This document shows positions 1-11,426 of a DNA stretch of 64,000 nucleotides, one piece after another. Positions within the stretch are counted from its first letter, which is position 1; every line of letters begins with the position of its first letter. Under the pieces are notes generated by a model. It did not search any database and was not told the origin of the DNA. It saw only the letters and a list, made by a program, of their open reading frames with translations. The stretch is from assembly GCA_019096065.1 (NCBI GenBank), contig JAGUCH010000009.1, forward strand, positions 382,001-446,000, in the 5' to 3' direction. The translations under genes and the position numbers were made by a program. The DNA comes from Paracyclopina nana. Its lineage: Eukaryota; Arthropoda; Copepoda; Cyclopoida; Cyclopettidae.

Positions 1-249
1 TCGCTGTTCGACACCGATAATCGCATGACTGGGCACAAATTTGAGGGCCTCGTCACTTCCACCATGAAGCCTTTGGAGAGCCAGTGTGGCACCAAAGAGG
101 CTGACATCTTTGTCACAACTTTCCACCAGGCCAGAGCCTACACTGACCAATGGGCCAATCTCAATTTCATCATCACCATGAAGAAACTCACCGAGGATCA
201 ACCGGTTTCGACTGTAGCCCAATCTTCAGCACCGACAACATCCTCTTAG
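1..249 (+). CDS. 3' end of an unidentified gene (last exon)
   Basis: An open frame enters from the left edge in frame 1 and stops at 247-249, giving 82 visible residues. The ATG at 25 is probably internal, because the frame is open to base 1. The visible part has one cysteine, a hydrophobic patch (NFIITM) near the end and a Ser/Thr-rich tail. I do not recognise the family. A poly(A) signal AATAAA at 555-560 fits a 3' UTR of about 320 bases. The gene is convergent with the next gene on the minus strand. Upstream exons lie outside the window, so no function is given. Confidence 0.6.
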   Translation, partial: SLFDTDNRMTGHKFEGLVTSTMKPLESQCGTKEADIFVTTFHQARAYTDQWANLNFIITMKKLTEDQPVSTVAQSSAPTTSS

Positions 250-709
250 GCTCACATTTCTGTTAGTGCCCACCCACAATGTGTTTCAAACTGCAAACTC
301 GAAAGTAGTCAATTTTCTCAAAGAGCAATCAAAAGAAGGAGTATATTCTGGCATTTCCCCCATTTCTGAGTCACATCAATTTTTTTTTTCAAAATTATTT
401 ATAAAAGGTTGTGATGATAATTTTGTTCACACCTCTCCTTAAGTTTGACCGAAGAAAATCAAAAACGGCTTTGTATTATTATTATAATTCTGTTGCACTC
501 CATGCTGTGTTAAAAGACATATAATACTGGAAAAATCAAGTGCTAATTAAGAGTAATAAAGTTTATGTATAAGTGAAGAATGGACTAGGTGTCTTTCTTT
601 ATTAGTTACAGCATCAGAATGAAGCACATAATTTTCGTTTCAACAACAATAATAATAGCAATAAGGAATATCATAGTATCGTAAATGCCAAAAAAGTAAA
701 GAAAACATT
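250..709. other. Convergent 3' UTRs of two genes
   Basis: No open frame of note. A plus-strand AATAAA at 555-560 serves the left gene. A minus-strand AATAAA (read as tttatt at 598-603) serves the PAF-acetylhydrolase gene. The two transcripts therefore probably end within, or slightly overlap in, about 50 bp. Confidence 0.6.
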
Positions 710-1698
710 TTAGTCAGCTGCTCCTTCGGCCTCGGTGCGAACATGATCAGTTTCTGAGAGGAGCTGAATAAGGAGGTCATTGACAGGTTCAAACGCTTTG
801 TCGTAGCCTTTTTGGGTCAAGTGCAAGTAGTCGTGCATGTCATGGTGTGAAATTGTGCCATCAGCCTGCACAAAGTTGGCATCAATATTTACAAGTTGGG
901 CCCTGAAATCAGACAGCGATATCATAAGTTAAAATCATGTCGAAAAGACGCTTTGCCCTTCAAAGTTGGAATTCAGTATCTGACACTGAAAACCAAATTG
1001 AAAGATCACCATCGATTCTCATTACTCGACTGATTGCTAATTCTGAAAGTTTATTTCGCAAGTGCTCAAGACAAGTACCTGGAGTTGCCTTTGAGTTGGT
1101 CAGCGACAAGTGCATTGACAGCCACATTTCTGTCTCTGAGTGGATTAGGCAAATGACCTCTGGGCAGCAAGGTCAAGACCACGAGGAAAGCTTGAGGCTG
1201 CTTGTCGCGAATCAAGTTGCAAATGGTCTTGATGCCTTCAGCAATGTCTTCAGCCGAATCTCCATGATTGTGAGTGCCAACTTGGAGCACAATAACCTGT
1301 TTAATTGAATCTGATGCATCATAAATCTTGGCACGCGGAATGAGAATTCTTGTTGCTGTTACCTTTGGTGCCATAACTTCAAGCTCGCCGTTTTGGAGCC
1401 TCCAAAGGAGATGCTCAGCGCGATTGCCACCAATGCCAAAATTGAGGCTGTGCATTTGGCAAAAATGGCGCTCCCAAATGTGGCTGTTGACCAAATCTTG
1501 AATGACTGCATCGCCCAGCCACAAAACATCGGGCTCAACTTTGCGGGCCTCGGCGCAAAATCGGTTGTGCTAATAAAGAAGGTAAACAAACTGGGAGAAG
1601 TTCGTCAAATGATCAGGTCACTTGCTTACCATGTCAATCCACCGGCTGTCGCCATCTTGGTCTGGCAACTCTGTGATACTTTTTAAAGCCTTGGACAT
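710..1698 (-). CDS. PAFAH1B2-like: PAF-acetylhydrolase 1b alpha-type subunit, catalytic serine lost
   Basis: Four exons (1630-1698, 1363-1569, 1079-1296, 710-902) give 228 residues, matching the 229 of human PAFAH1B2. Conserved blocks include RW..MHNRF, HSLNFGIGG, WRLQNGELE, LLPRGHLPNPLR and HDYLHLT. In the family these subunits form dimers that cleave platelet-activating factor and bind the LIS1 regulator. The GDSMV nucleophile block here reads GDAVIQ, so the active serine is alanine. The oxyanion block GTNNH reads GTHNH. The Asp/His pair of DYLH remains. I infer a pseudoenzyme that may keep only the LIS1-linked role. As I recall, the Drosophila homologue also lacks active-site residues. Intron 2 (1297-1362) is 66 bp, a multiple of three, and lacks stops, so naive ORF calling reads through it. 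The start is the first ATG of exon 1. Confidence 0.9.
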
Positions 1699-2244
1699 GA
1701 TCAAGCTTGTCTGCACTTGCCTTGGCTTGATTTCAAGCTTGGTTTTCGTTAATGATCAACCAAGCGAAAAATCGATGTGAGTGAACTGCTTTTGCTGTTG
1801 TTTTTGTTCTCACCTTGATGAAGGTGACGCTCAGCATTTTAACGCAAATATTTTATTACTAAGCTTTTTGTCGTAGAAATCGGCTGAAAAAATAGCTGTG
1901 ATGAATTTTGATCAGTTTGCCACATTTGATGCACAAAAATTGCAGACATCAGTTTTTTGTTGGATTTTGAGGCGGAAAAATTCGCGTTGAAATTTCGCAG
2001 CTGAAATGTTGAGCGCAGAGTATTTTCATTTGAGGGGCGCGCCCGTCGATTTGACGGAATTTAATTTCAAAACAAACGCGTCAATGGCAGAAAGGCTCTT
2101 ATTTCTCAACAGAGAAATGACGAGGTAAATTGTAACCTCTACAGCATTTAAAAGCTTATTTTTCATAGTGCATAGTGTTATTTTGTCCAAGTTGACTCAC
2201 CTAGCTAGTTTCAGTAAGTTTTTGGTACCAAGAGATGACGGGTG

Positions 2245-3135
2245 CCTATACTAACCACTACAGTATTAATCACTACACATTTATAACTACTTGTTTGGTA
2301 CACTCAATTTTAAGAACTACACTCACTTAGTAAAAGCTACTGTTTCAGCTACTTGAATACAATCCTCTACTTAATCGGAGCTACCCAATTTCAGCTGACT
2401 TACTACTACAACCTAAATATTAGCCACTTCACGTGACCCTATTTGGCATATTATTTAGATACTGATAAATTCAAATTATCAACTATACATTATTCACTGC
2501 ACTTTTTGAACTGTCCCTTTAATCACTACCCAATTTTAACATCATATTACCTTCTACAGCAGAGACTTAAAATTCCACCCTGAAATGGACAACTTGAAAA
2601 GATTTGCACCAAAATTTTATCCTTAAAAGTCTGACCAGAAAGCTAAACCTTGAAATAAGGCCTAAGCTGAAAAGGCTTCCATGAAAAGCAGCTCCCTACA
2701 AGCTTTGACTCTTTCAGCCTTGCTTCCAAGACTTAACCTTAGCAAAAGTTGTGCCTTCTAAGCCTAACTTCAAAATTCTCACCTATAAAGTGTTTCATCA
2801 AATGCTTCACTTGTTTCAAGGTAGCCATGCCTTTTTTCGAAACAATTTGCTAAATTCCTTAATCTGAAAAGCATTTCAATTCATCTGGGCCCACAAATTC
2901 ATGCATAATATTTGCAGTGATGAAAAAATGGCTCAGAAGAAGTCCAAAAAGAGGCACAAAAGTGGCACAAGCGTAGTGAAAAATGTTTCAGTGTGTAGTT
3001 CTTTCGTTCAAAACTGTAGTGGTTAATGTGAATGTCATGTTATAACTTATTCTTACTGTGTAGCGATTAATATTTCAGTTGTGTAGAACTTAATTTTACT
3101 GCACAAAAAGTGTAGTTGTTCATGTGTCTGTAGAC
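2245..3135. repeat. Inverted-repeat element with ACTACA-type subrepeats
   Basis: The left end has several short copies of a motif around AACCACTACAGTATTAATCA. The right end has the same motif reversed (TGTAGTGGTTAATG, TGTAGCGATTAATA). This subterminal, opposed arrangement resembles a non-autonomous DNA transposon. No ORF is inside and the exact ends are uncertain. Confidence 0.4.
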
Positions 3136-3136
3136 A

Positions 3137-3250
3137 CTTTTGACCTCGCTATGCTCGGTAAAGATTCGTCTTGGTTTTATATTTACCATACTCGCGCAAT
3201 TTTTACCGTACCTTCTCAGTCCCGAAAAGCAGCTGGTAAAATACTATTTT
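3137..3250. repeat. Single arm of the foldback element seen near 16.1 kb
   Basis: Matches, with small differences, the reverse complement of 16025-16145. It includes the stretches CGCGCAATTTTTACCGTACC and CAGTCCCGAAAAGCAGC. Only one arm and the loop are present here. Confidence 0.6.
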
Positions 3251-3421
3251 CGCCTTCAAAATAAGTTTATGAAAAAGAAGATCTGAATTATGCCAAATAG
3301 TCAGTTACTTTTTAAAAGCATATTTCGTTCATTTTCTTGATCATCATGGGCCTTAAGAAGCCAAGCGATTCTTAGGTTACAAAAGGAAGATAAGTCGTCC
3401 ATGGCTGTCTTTTTTGTTTAT

Positions 3422-4453
3422 TCATGCTCTAGCATTTAATTTGTGGCTTGTCGGCTGTGAGTCGAAAAGCTTCTTTAGTACAATCACTTGAGTGCAACCA
3501 ACTGCGACTAGTAAAAAAAGGTGGCCCAAACTCCATCGGTCAATCATGCCTGTGCGTAAAGACATTAATAAGCCCATATTATAGCACATATCTGGGTGAA
3601 TTGATCTGAGAGCTTTTTTGCTTACCCTGAACGGCTTCTAGGCGAGCTTGGTGTTTTTGTCCCATGGTACTTAGCCACCACTGTTGATGCCTAGCTCGGG
3701 CTATGCTTGACCGAACCTAAATACAACATGAGATACTGGCTTAACAATATGACAATATGCCCTACAGCAATTTCGAAGAAGTTGCTTCAAGTACGAGAGT
3801 CTACATAGTGTGCTGTCCCCGCCGCTAACCATTGCCAAATTGAAATGCTAACCTTTCTGACAACTCCCTCAACATTGGCAGCAGCCTCCTTGATATTGTC
3901 CAAGGTCGCATCCAAGGCCTTCACTTTTGCCGCCTCCTCATCAAAAGCACCCTCAACTTCAAACTGCCAAAATATTCTTTTCGTCTCGAGCATCGAATAT
4001 CTATTGTTGAAGCAAATTTCGTAGTCTCCAACTTCAGTTGCTATGTAGCCCAAAAGTTGGTCCTCCACTTTTCTGTTCATGTATTGCACCAGTCGTCCTG
4101 TTGGCGATCGCATTTTGGCTGAAATGTCAAGCTGCTGACCTGATCGTCCGGCATTCACAACCTGGAAATACACAAGCATTGCTGCCATGTTCTATAGGAC
4201 GCTTCTCACCTTTCCCCTTTGATTTACTTCAATTTACCACAAAATGAAAGTTGATAGCTTGATTCAGCTTCACATCGGGGATGTAGTAGCAATCCTCTGC
4301 CTTGTTTGCCACACTGATCACATATTGTCTTTGATATGATTCCTCATCGCTATCAGGATCAAAGGCTTCCTGAACCTCAGGGCTAATGGCGTGAGCAAAT
4401 CCCCACACTGCAAGGCAGGAGGCGATGGCAAGGAGCACTTTGACTGCCATCAT
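3422..4453 (-). CDS. p24/TMED family cargo receptor (emp24/gp25L)
   Basis: Four exons (4238-4453, 3853-4161, 3626-3716, 3422-3549) give 247 residues in one frame. A signal peptide (MMAVKVLLAIASCLAVWGFA) is followed by a GOLD-type luminal domain with the paired cysteines (EDCYYIP, YEICFNN) and the EVGDYEICF block. Then come a coiled-coil stretch, the family's ..R..RWS-type junction (MIDRWS), one transmembrane helix and a short tail starting KKLF, a COPI-style dilysine. Family members cycle between ER and Golgi as cargo and GPI-protein receptors. The length slightly exceeds the usual 200-230. The closest subfamily looks like TMED1/5 (gamma), judged by eye only. AATAAA overlaps the stop codon on the minus strand. 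Confidence 0.88.
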
Positions 4454-5704
4454 GCAGCTGATTTGTTGTCTTCGCTGTATTTCAGAGCTGACACTAGTTG
4501 CACATGTGGCAGCTCTAGATAAAGAACCCAGCAGCAGCTACTCTGATGTGACGTAGCACTGCTACTACATTTGAACTTTGCTACCCACCCACACATCTGG
4601 CAAATAAGCTGCTCCTGTTGCAGAAAGCCTCCAATTGCTTTTCTTCCTAGTGGGATGCAATTGAGGAGAACCTCACATTAAAGCCAAAGCGAAATCATAC
4701 CGCTGTGTTTAGAGGAAATCATGAAGGCTACAGTTTGAAATAAAATATGAAAGCCTCACTTCAGATGTGGCTGCTGCTCCTCGCTTTTTTGTGGGAATGT
4801 GGCTCTTCTAAAGGGCCCTCATGCAACCAAGCTTAGAAAGTCACAATTGTGCTCCATGATGCAAAACTTTCATCAGTAGGGTCAACTTAAAACTTTTTTA
4901 TCTTTGCAAGAGCAGGCGCTATATACCTTCAGAATGCTACAATTGGGAGGGAATTTACTCCTGTTGCTTTTTTTTCAAATTGAAATGTCAAAAAATGAAA
5001 CATAGTCTAAATGCTCGCATGAATTGTAAAAATCCCCCATGAATTGTTCCAAATGGGGTCTTTGAGTTGATGATTAGTGCATTTCAAGGAAGACTGATAA
5101 GCACTGAATCTGAGGATCCCTTGCATAGGCTGACTTTGCATGCCTAAAAAAGACAAGCTAAATACCTAGCTTTGCTTAAAAAATGACCTTCTCTAAACGG
5201 CCTCAGAACTGAACTAAATTTGAAATATAGCTATAGGTTTATATAAAGAGCCTAGTTTAGCTTGCATTTGATCATATGAAATCGGCCTTATAGTAATAAT
5301 GATGTTAGTAACTTTAACTGATGTACCTAAGCCTAAAATGTCACTACTGTATTTTGCCTACTTTTCATTTAAATTGATGAAGCTGTTCACACTGATATTT
5401 TAAGCCGAATTTCAGGAGATTTCGGTGAATCCATCGGCTGCCTGTGCAGTCCCTGCCTAAATTACAATAAACGCAAAGTTTCATTTCATAACTTTATTTT
5501 TTAATGCACACTTAAGAAAAAATAGGCGTTAAAAGAAAGCACAACTGAGCTGCGCATTAAGGATGAAAAACCCTCATCATCTCAAACCTGACTTGAAAGC
5601 TCTATCAAAAATTAGGCAACAAATTAAAGTTACTTTTTTTAGAAAAAAGGGATTTGAGAAGCATTACAAAAAGAGCCGCTTCATTACTTCTCAATCAAAT
5701 TGAG
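4454..5704. other. Intergenic, nothing clear
   Basis: Holds the TMED promoter region and the 3' UTR of the next minus-strand gene, whose AATAAA lies at 5493-5498. I see no other gene or clear repeat. Confidence 0.5.
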
Positions 5705-6318
5705 TTAATTATGGAGTGTGTACACCATTGAGTTGAATTTGTTCAAGATTTCCTGGCTGAGTCCGGAATCGAATTCAGTAGGTGAAATGTGGCCATTTCT
5801 GTCCGTGTCCATTCTGGAGAACCACACAGGGCTCAAGGCTTTCCTCAAGCTATGAGTGGCCAGTCCAGCCTCAGTCATTTGGAAGTGATTGAAGGCTTCC
5901 GTCAAGTCAATTTTGCTGTCCTGGTTGGCATCCAAAGCTGAGAAATGCAAGTAGGTCTAAAAAGGAAAATTGAGACCAAATAAGTTCAAGTTAAGGTTTT
6001 TAAAACTTTTACATTGAAAGATTCTTGGTCAGGGGAGAAATGAAGGTGGTCAGTCTGGTTTGACCTGCAGGGTCCTCCACAATTGCAGCAAAATACATTG
6101 CAAGCCCCTGTGGAGCAGCATTCCCAAGGGTGGACCAATCCGCCATCATCACAAGCACATTTCACATCCTTTTTTAAGTAGAAAAATTGCCATTAACCTT
6201 TTTTTCATTTGACTTTGCCACTACTCACTGAGGTGACTTTCCAGGGGCAGCAAATGCCAAAGGTGTAGTTTATGTGTAGCAAAGCCAGATAAAGGCCAAG
6301 AGTCAACTTGATCATCAT
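5705..6318 (-). CDS. Secreted Diedel-like plus EF-hand protein
   Basis: Three exons (6229-6318, 6013-6168, 5705-5956) give 165 residues. A signal peptide (MMIKLTLGLYLALLHINYTF) leads into a cysteine-rich module of about 50 residues starting ICCPW. The module holds C.C, ECC and then GACNVFCCNCGGPC. The last motif closely parallels the GSCNIFGCNCDGGC signature of the insect cytokine-like protein Diedel. The C-terminal half has two canonical EF-hand loops, DANQDSKIDLTE and DTDRNGHISPTE, so it should bind calcium outside the cell. Both introns are about 56-60 bp. I have not seen this pairing described for Drosophila Diedel, though it may exist in other arthropods. Role unknown; an extracellular signalling or immune role is inference. 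Confidence 0.8.
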
Positions 6319-7550
6319 GGTGGAAACTCCCTTTTTGTACTAAAGTTGCAGTTGTTGGCTTCCCTTCTTACAGAAGAAGCCAAACAGGTTTTTCTCCCCT
6401 TTTATGTACTCTCTGAAATTGAACCCAAAGGTGTTGTCAGATTTGACAAATTTGAACTTTTCTTCTATTCTAGTCAAAGATTCTTTGTCCAAATTGCTTA
6501 AGTCAAAATTGAACTCTTTAGCTTTGGTACCCTCTATTTTTTGCGTGGCTTCCTTGCAATGTCTCTTGAGGAATATTTTAAAAAACCTTTTTATGGCCTC
6601 TTTTCTTGGCTAACACACTTGCTCTTTGTCAAAATTATATTAGTAATTGGCTTAAAGAATTATTTCACAGTTTGGTCCAAGTTGGCCATTTTGGTTATGC
6701 AGTCATTGCAAAACTGCTCATGATTTGCCTCTTTTAGGGCAATGGAATTTTGCCATTTCTCAGGCTTCAAAGCTTTTGAAGCATCTTATGCAGTGAAAAG
6801 CAAAAAGATAATTTGACATTTTTGTAAAGTGTTCATTTTGTTTTCTGACAATCTACCAGCACTTTATAGGCTCGATGCTAAAAAGTCGATGGAAAAGCTC
6901 ATACAATTACAGTCCTCGCAGGCTCGGGCTAGTAAAGCTGTACTCGAGTTTTTCCATTTTAAAATCCTCGCTCAGCTATTTAATGACCCTACTTTACGTG
7001 CCCCAGCTCGAAATAAATAACTAAAAAAACTTGTCTGTTTCTTCCATTTTTGTGCATGAATAAGTGGCGGAGAATCGCCTAATATACCACCTTTGCTTAC
7101 ATTTTTGCGTATTGTCAAGTGTCAACAAATGCAAGTTTGTCCCTGGCGATTTGACGGAAAACTCATTCTATCACTCAACTGTCAAAAATTCAAAAATTCC
7201 GCAGAAAGTAAACAAAACCAAGAATGAAAGGAAGGATTTTTTCATTTCTTTGTGTGAGGAAACTCACCATATAAAGGATTTTTATTTGCGCACAACTGTT
7301 GCTGTTTTGGCCACTTGAGCTTCAAGAACTCGCTTTTCTGGCGATTTTACCCACTCTTTGACTATTTTCAGGCTCGTAACATCTGGCTGTTATAGGTGGT
7401 GAAGCCCTAGCTAGTCCAGGTACTCAATTGGAAAAACACTCTTAGGCTGTCTCAAGTTGCAAATGTCATGAGAAACGCTCACAATCCCTGAATTCCATGC
7501 AAGGTCCAAGTTGAAGCTAAAAAAGCTTGGTTGACTTTGAAGAATCCAGA
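6319..7550. other. Intergenic between divergent genes
   Basis: Promoter side of both the EF-hand gene (minus) and the LRR gene (plus). Only a short dispersed repeat at 6888-6975 stands out. The small open frames here have no coding look. Confidence 0.5.
6888..6975. repeat. Dispersed repeat shared with 24165-24237
   Basis: About 75 bp nearly identical to 24165-24237, centred on GCTCGGGCTAGTAAAGCTGT. Probably the end of a dispersed element. No flanking partner was found. Confidence 0.55.
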
Positions 7551-8877
7551 ATGAAGTTGAATTATTTTTTGTGGTGTGCCCTGGTCATTCATGCCTTGGA
7601 GGCCTCTGACGATGGTGATGTCACCGATGACACCGGTTGCCCCAAGATCTTCCAAAGAAAGTGCTTTTGTGGGCCAACCTCGTACAGACTGCTTGACACC
7701 TCCAGGACTGACATCTTTATGGTGAACTGCACCAACAGCAGGTGAACCTTTTCCAAGTCATTGCTTGGCACCATTTTTTCATCCTGGTTTCAGGTTCGAC
7801 TCGACTGAAATGCTCGAGTTTCTGCCAGACCAGACCGAGGTGCTGCTCTGGAATGGCAACAATGTGCCCTACCTCCGGCAAAATCTCCTTGGCACGACCT
7901 CGGAGCACGAAGCCCTCAAAGTCATCGACATGAGCAACAACAACATCCAGGAGATTTCGGGCAAGGCCTTCCACAAGGTTGGCTCAGTGGAGATCCTGAT
8001 CCTGAACCACAACGACCTTCGGATTTCAGGGGAGCAGAGCCACCCTCGGCTCCTGACGAACTTCTACAACTTGAAGGAGCTGCACCTGATCAACGCCTTC
8101 ACGGAGCTGATTGACAGCAAATACTACCTAGATGACTTGTTCACAATTCTGTTGACCTCAGCTGATGAGGGCAACACAGCTCTGAACAAGCTTCATTTAG
8201 AGCAGAATGAGATATGGGACATTTCGAATAGGTTCTTTTGCTCCGACGTCGTGCCCTCCCTCGCTTACCTCTACCTTTCAGACAACCAACTGCACGACCT
8301 CAATTTCCAGTTTGAGTGCATCAAAAACCTCCGCCTCCTCGATGTCTCCTACAACAAAATCAAGCGGCTCAGCAACTCCACCCTCCAGAGGATCGATGCC
8401 TTCTTCCACATGCCAAAGAACCCGCGCGACTCCCCGCGAACCTTGGCCATCGCTGAAAATCCTCTGGTTTGCGATTGCTACCTGAGGCAAATGATTGACT
8501 GGTTGAAGCTCACAAGAGCCAACCTGCACAAGCCGAGCTCCATTCGATGCTTCACAGGGATGCCGGACACCAATGCTGGCATCGCCCTGATGAATGTCCA
8601 GAAGCTCGAGTGTCCCTTGTCCGATTTGCAGGAGTCTGCTCGCAATGCACAAGCTGCGGAGTCTTCTCATGGCAGTGGCACCACGCACACCCTTTTGGTC
8701 ATTCTCATCATTCTGATTGGTGCCCTTCTCATTGTTCTCTTGTATGTCAACAGGGAGAGGATCCACAGCAATGTGAAGCCACTCATTGACAACTTTAACC
8801 GGTCCCTGCAGTACCGGACCATCGAGAAGGACTTGAGCGAAAAGCAGGTGCCAGCAGCTCCAGAGGTGAATGTATGA
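7551..8877 (+). CDS. Leucine-rich-repeat single-pass membrane protein
   Basis: Two exons (7551-7741, 7794-8877; 52 bp intron) give 424 residues. I chose the ATG at 7551 over 7527 because it places a signal peptide (MKLNYFLWCALVIHAL) at the N-terminus. An N-flanking cysteine cluster (CPKIFQRKCFCGP) is followed by several LRRs (LKVIDMSNNNIQEI, LAYLYLSDNQLHDL, LRLLDVSYNKIKRL). A C-flanking cap has NPLVCDCYLRQMIDWL and later cysteines. A transmembrane helix lies near residues 361-382 (LLVILIILIGALLIVLLYV), with a cytoplasmic tail of about 42 residues. It is probably a cell-surface recognition or adhesion protein. No TIR or kinase domain is present, so it is not a Toll receptor. Convergent with PHAX. 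Confidence 0.85.
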
Positions 8878-9225
8878 GAAAACCCCATCTCCATTAGTTA
8901 CTCCTCTTGCCAGCCGACAAGTATCCACTTTTGCCGAGGACTTGAAGGCAATTGCCAGTGCGAAAACTGCGTCGACTCCAGTGGCTTCCAGTGGGGCTGA
9001 CATACTTGTGCCATAAATGCAAGAGCTAGAGTGTCGAATGAAAACTGATGGAGATTGGACACTACATCATCATCTTAACAAAGGAGCTATTATTGTGTCA
9101 CTATTATATACATGCAACTAACACCTTGACAAATCACCTAAGGTGAAAAATCCTGTTTTTTAACATAAATTGCGAGTCAAATCGATGTAAATGATGTATT
9201 TGCAGCATAACATGATGTAAAGGTA
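8878..9225. other. Convergent 3' UTRs
   Basis: Short spacer between the stops of the LRR gene (plus) and PHAX (minus). No clear AATAAA on either strand was seen, so variant poly(A) signals are likely. Confidence 0.45.
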
Positions 9226-10607
9226 TCAGAGAAGCTCGATGTCTTCAGTTTCAGCTTCTGTGGTGAGGAAATCGTCATCGTATGAATTGACTGAACGCTC
9301 CACACTGTTCGGAGGCGCCTCTGGAGTGTCTGGAGTTGGCGTCTCAGCGTCTACTTTGGTCTTTGCAGAGGAAATGCAAGCCAGCAAGTCAGGCAGAGGC
9401 TTCAGCTCTTCATCATTGTCGTCCGCAGGCTCTTGCCTACTAGCCAACGATGCTTTGAATGACTCCAGCTCCGACTTGAAATCCCCCCTGGGTTTCCGCA
9501 TCATGGTTTGGCGCCTGTCCTTGTTGGTTTGAGCAGCGAAGAATCGCTTGATTTGGTGCGAATCCACCCTGGGCTCGTTCTCGTCAGCGCCCATATCACG
9601 AAGGAGTTGAAGGAAAACGCCACCCGGAGTTCTCCTCCGCTCCCCATTCTTGATCATCATTCCTCCGGTGGCTTCGATGTCTTGACTCTTCTTGAACAGC
9701 TCAAGCGCAATGTCGGTGCCAAACTCTTCGACGACTCCAATCATCAAGTCGGCTTTGGGTTCGCTCAGCTTGGAGGCGAGCTCTTCGCCAAGGAGCGAGT
9801 TCTTGTCCTCATCCTGGTCATCCATGACTTCGTTCAATGATTCCAGCAAGGCTTGGCTCAAATCCGGAATCGTCCTGGCCACTCCGGGAGGCGGAATCGA
9901 CATGTTTTCGAAGGCGTCGAAATCCGTACAAGAAGGACTCGACGACTTCTTTGCTCCGAGTCTGTCCTTGATGCTCCTTTTCCTGCCCGCTTGGATGGCA
10001 TCCGAAGACTTCCGCTTGTCCCAGTACTCATCCATGTCCTTGTCCAAGTGTTCAGCCTTGCTGTCATCCTGCTGCAGCTTTGACGAAGGCCTGGATGACG
10101 AGGCAGACTCGATGGCAAGGAAGTAGTCGTACGTCTCGGCTCCCCGGTCCGAATCGACATCCTTGATGCTTCGCCCCACTCCAATGCCGGTCATTTCGGA
10201 TGTCAAGGTCTCTTCCTGCAGAATCGAGCCCCAAACGTTGTTTCGCTTCTCCTTGGTTTTCCGCTCCGACTGGAATTTGGCAGCCATAGTCTTGAACATC
10301 GATCCTCCGCCATCTCCGGACTCGACGTCCATCCTAAGATTAATTATGTTGAAAAAGTTTTCGAGAGCAAAATAAACTCAAATTACCTTGAGTTTGAAGC
10401 CTGGAACATCCGCTTGGCTTTGTGGTTGGACTCGTAGTCTGAATCTTCATCTTCAGAGTTGTCCTGGTCGTCAGAGGCTTCTTCTTCTTCGGCTGCATAT
10501 TTCTCGATGGATTTGCGAATGCTCGACAACTCCGGCCTCGGCAAAGGGTGATAGGGAGCATCAGCCTCTGGAGAAGAGGGCAATTCTCCCTCTTCAATAT
10601 CCTCCAT
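9226..10607 (-). CDS. PHAX: PHAX, phosphorylated adapter for snRNA export
   Basis: Two exons (10387-10607, 9226-10333; 53 bp intron) give 442 residues; human PHAX has 394. The N-terminus is very acidic (MEDIEEGELPSSPEADAPYH). A basic stretch KRSIKDRLGAKK lies near residue 193. The RNA-binding domain spans about residues 230-325 and includes ADLMIGVVEEFG, ATGGMMIKNGERRRTPGGVF and LQLLRDMG, the family hallmark. The acidic Ser/Thr-rich tail carries likely phosphosites. PHAX bridges the cap-binding complex and CRM1 to export capped U snRNAs from the nucleus. The first ATG gives the conserved acidic N-terminus. The antisense ORFs over this gene are shadows. Confidence 0.93.
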
Positions 10608-11426
10608 GCTGCAGTTTCGCGGACGAAACGAAAAGGAACTTTTCTGCTATTTTTGTTTTGATTTTTTTGTTTACATCTCGGCGCTCGACCAATCAGAAGC
10701 GCGCAGCTGCAATTTTGCGCCAATCAGAACGCGGCAGTTCTACTTTTACTGTACATAATTATTTTCTCAGCGTTTCAATGCTTGAAAATCTACATTTATG
10801 GCAGAATCGCTTGGAAAAGGTAACGTGGACTCAAATACATCGATTTTTTGAGTACTCAAGAAAAGCAGCAGAAATTAGGTGTCCAAGGCTGACTCCGCCT
10901 CGGATCATTTCATGAAAGTTATTACATATCTGTCCTGTAGATTTCTGTACACTTTGAAATGAAAAGTTTGTGTTAAAACTTCTGGAAATACTAGACACAA
11001 TGGATACCGTTGGAAAGCTTGAAACTTAAGCCATCTTTTTTAGTTTTGAGATTTTTAAAAAGTGTAAATTCAAATTTTGATTTGGACCACAAAATTGATA
11101 GTTGCTCCAAATTCACGCCCATTTTCACTGATTTTTTAAGAATAGTCACTTTCACAAAAAAACTATTGATACAATTTCACATGAAATTGGTTAAACATTT
11201 GATCTTCATAAACAAAAAATCCCAAAGATATGATGCTTAAAACAGTAATTTTGAAACAATTTTAGTATGCAGTGCTGCAAGATATACAGCAAATGTCACA
11301 CGATTTGTTTGAGTGGATGTGTGCATTCAGTATAACAGACTCTGAATGATAAAGTAGTAGAACAAGGGCAAAATGACTGAATTGATATTCCAATAAAACA
11401 TCCAATTTCATAGAACATAATGCTAA
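10608..11426. other. Intergenic with a decayed repeat
   Basis: PHAX promoter side, then at 10930-11090 a partial, diverged copy of one end of the inverted-repeat element at 22098-22684 (shared: CACTTTGAAAT, AAAGTTTGTGTTA, TGGAAAGCTTGAAAC). From about 11333 the sequence matches 16980 onwards: the left edge of the segmental duplication. Confidence 0.55.

Larger units (their letters stand above)
1699..3421. other. Intergenic, repeat-containing
   Basis: Between the PAF-acetylhydrolase and TMED genes. It contains the promoter side of the former, a probable inverted-repeat element and a one-arm copy of a foldback repeat, both listed separately. I see no supported gene. Confidence 0.5.

Noticed and set aside
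8278-9003. 241-codon minus-strand ORF opposite the LRR gene
   Set aside because: Antisense shadow of a GC-rich coding exon; no recognisable domain.
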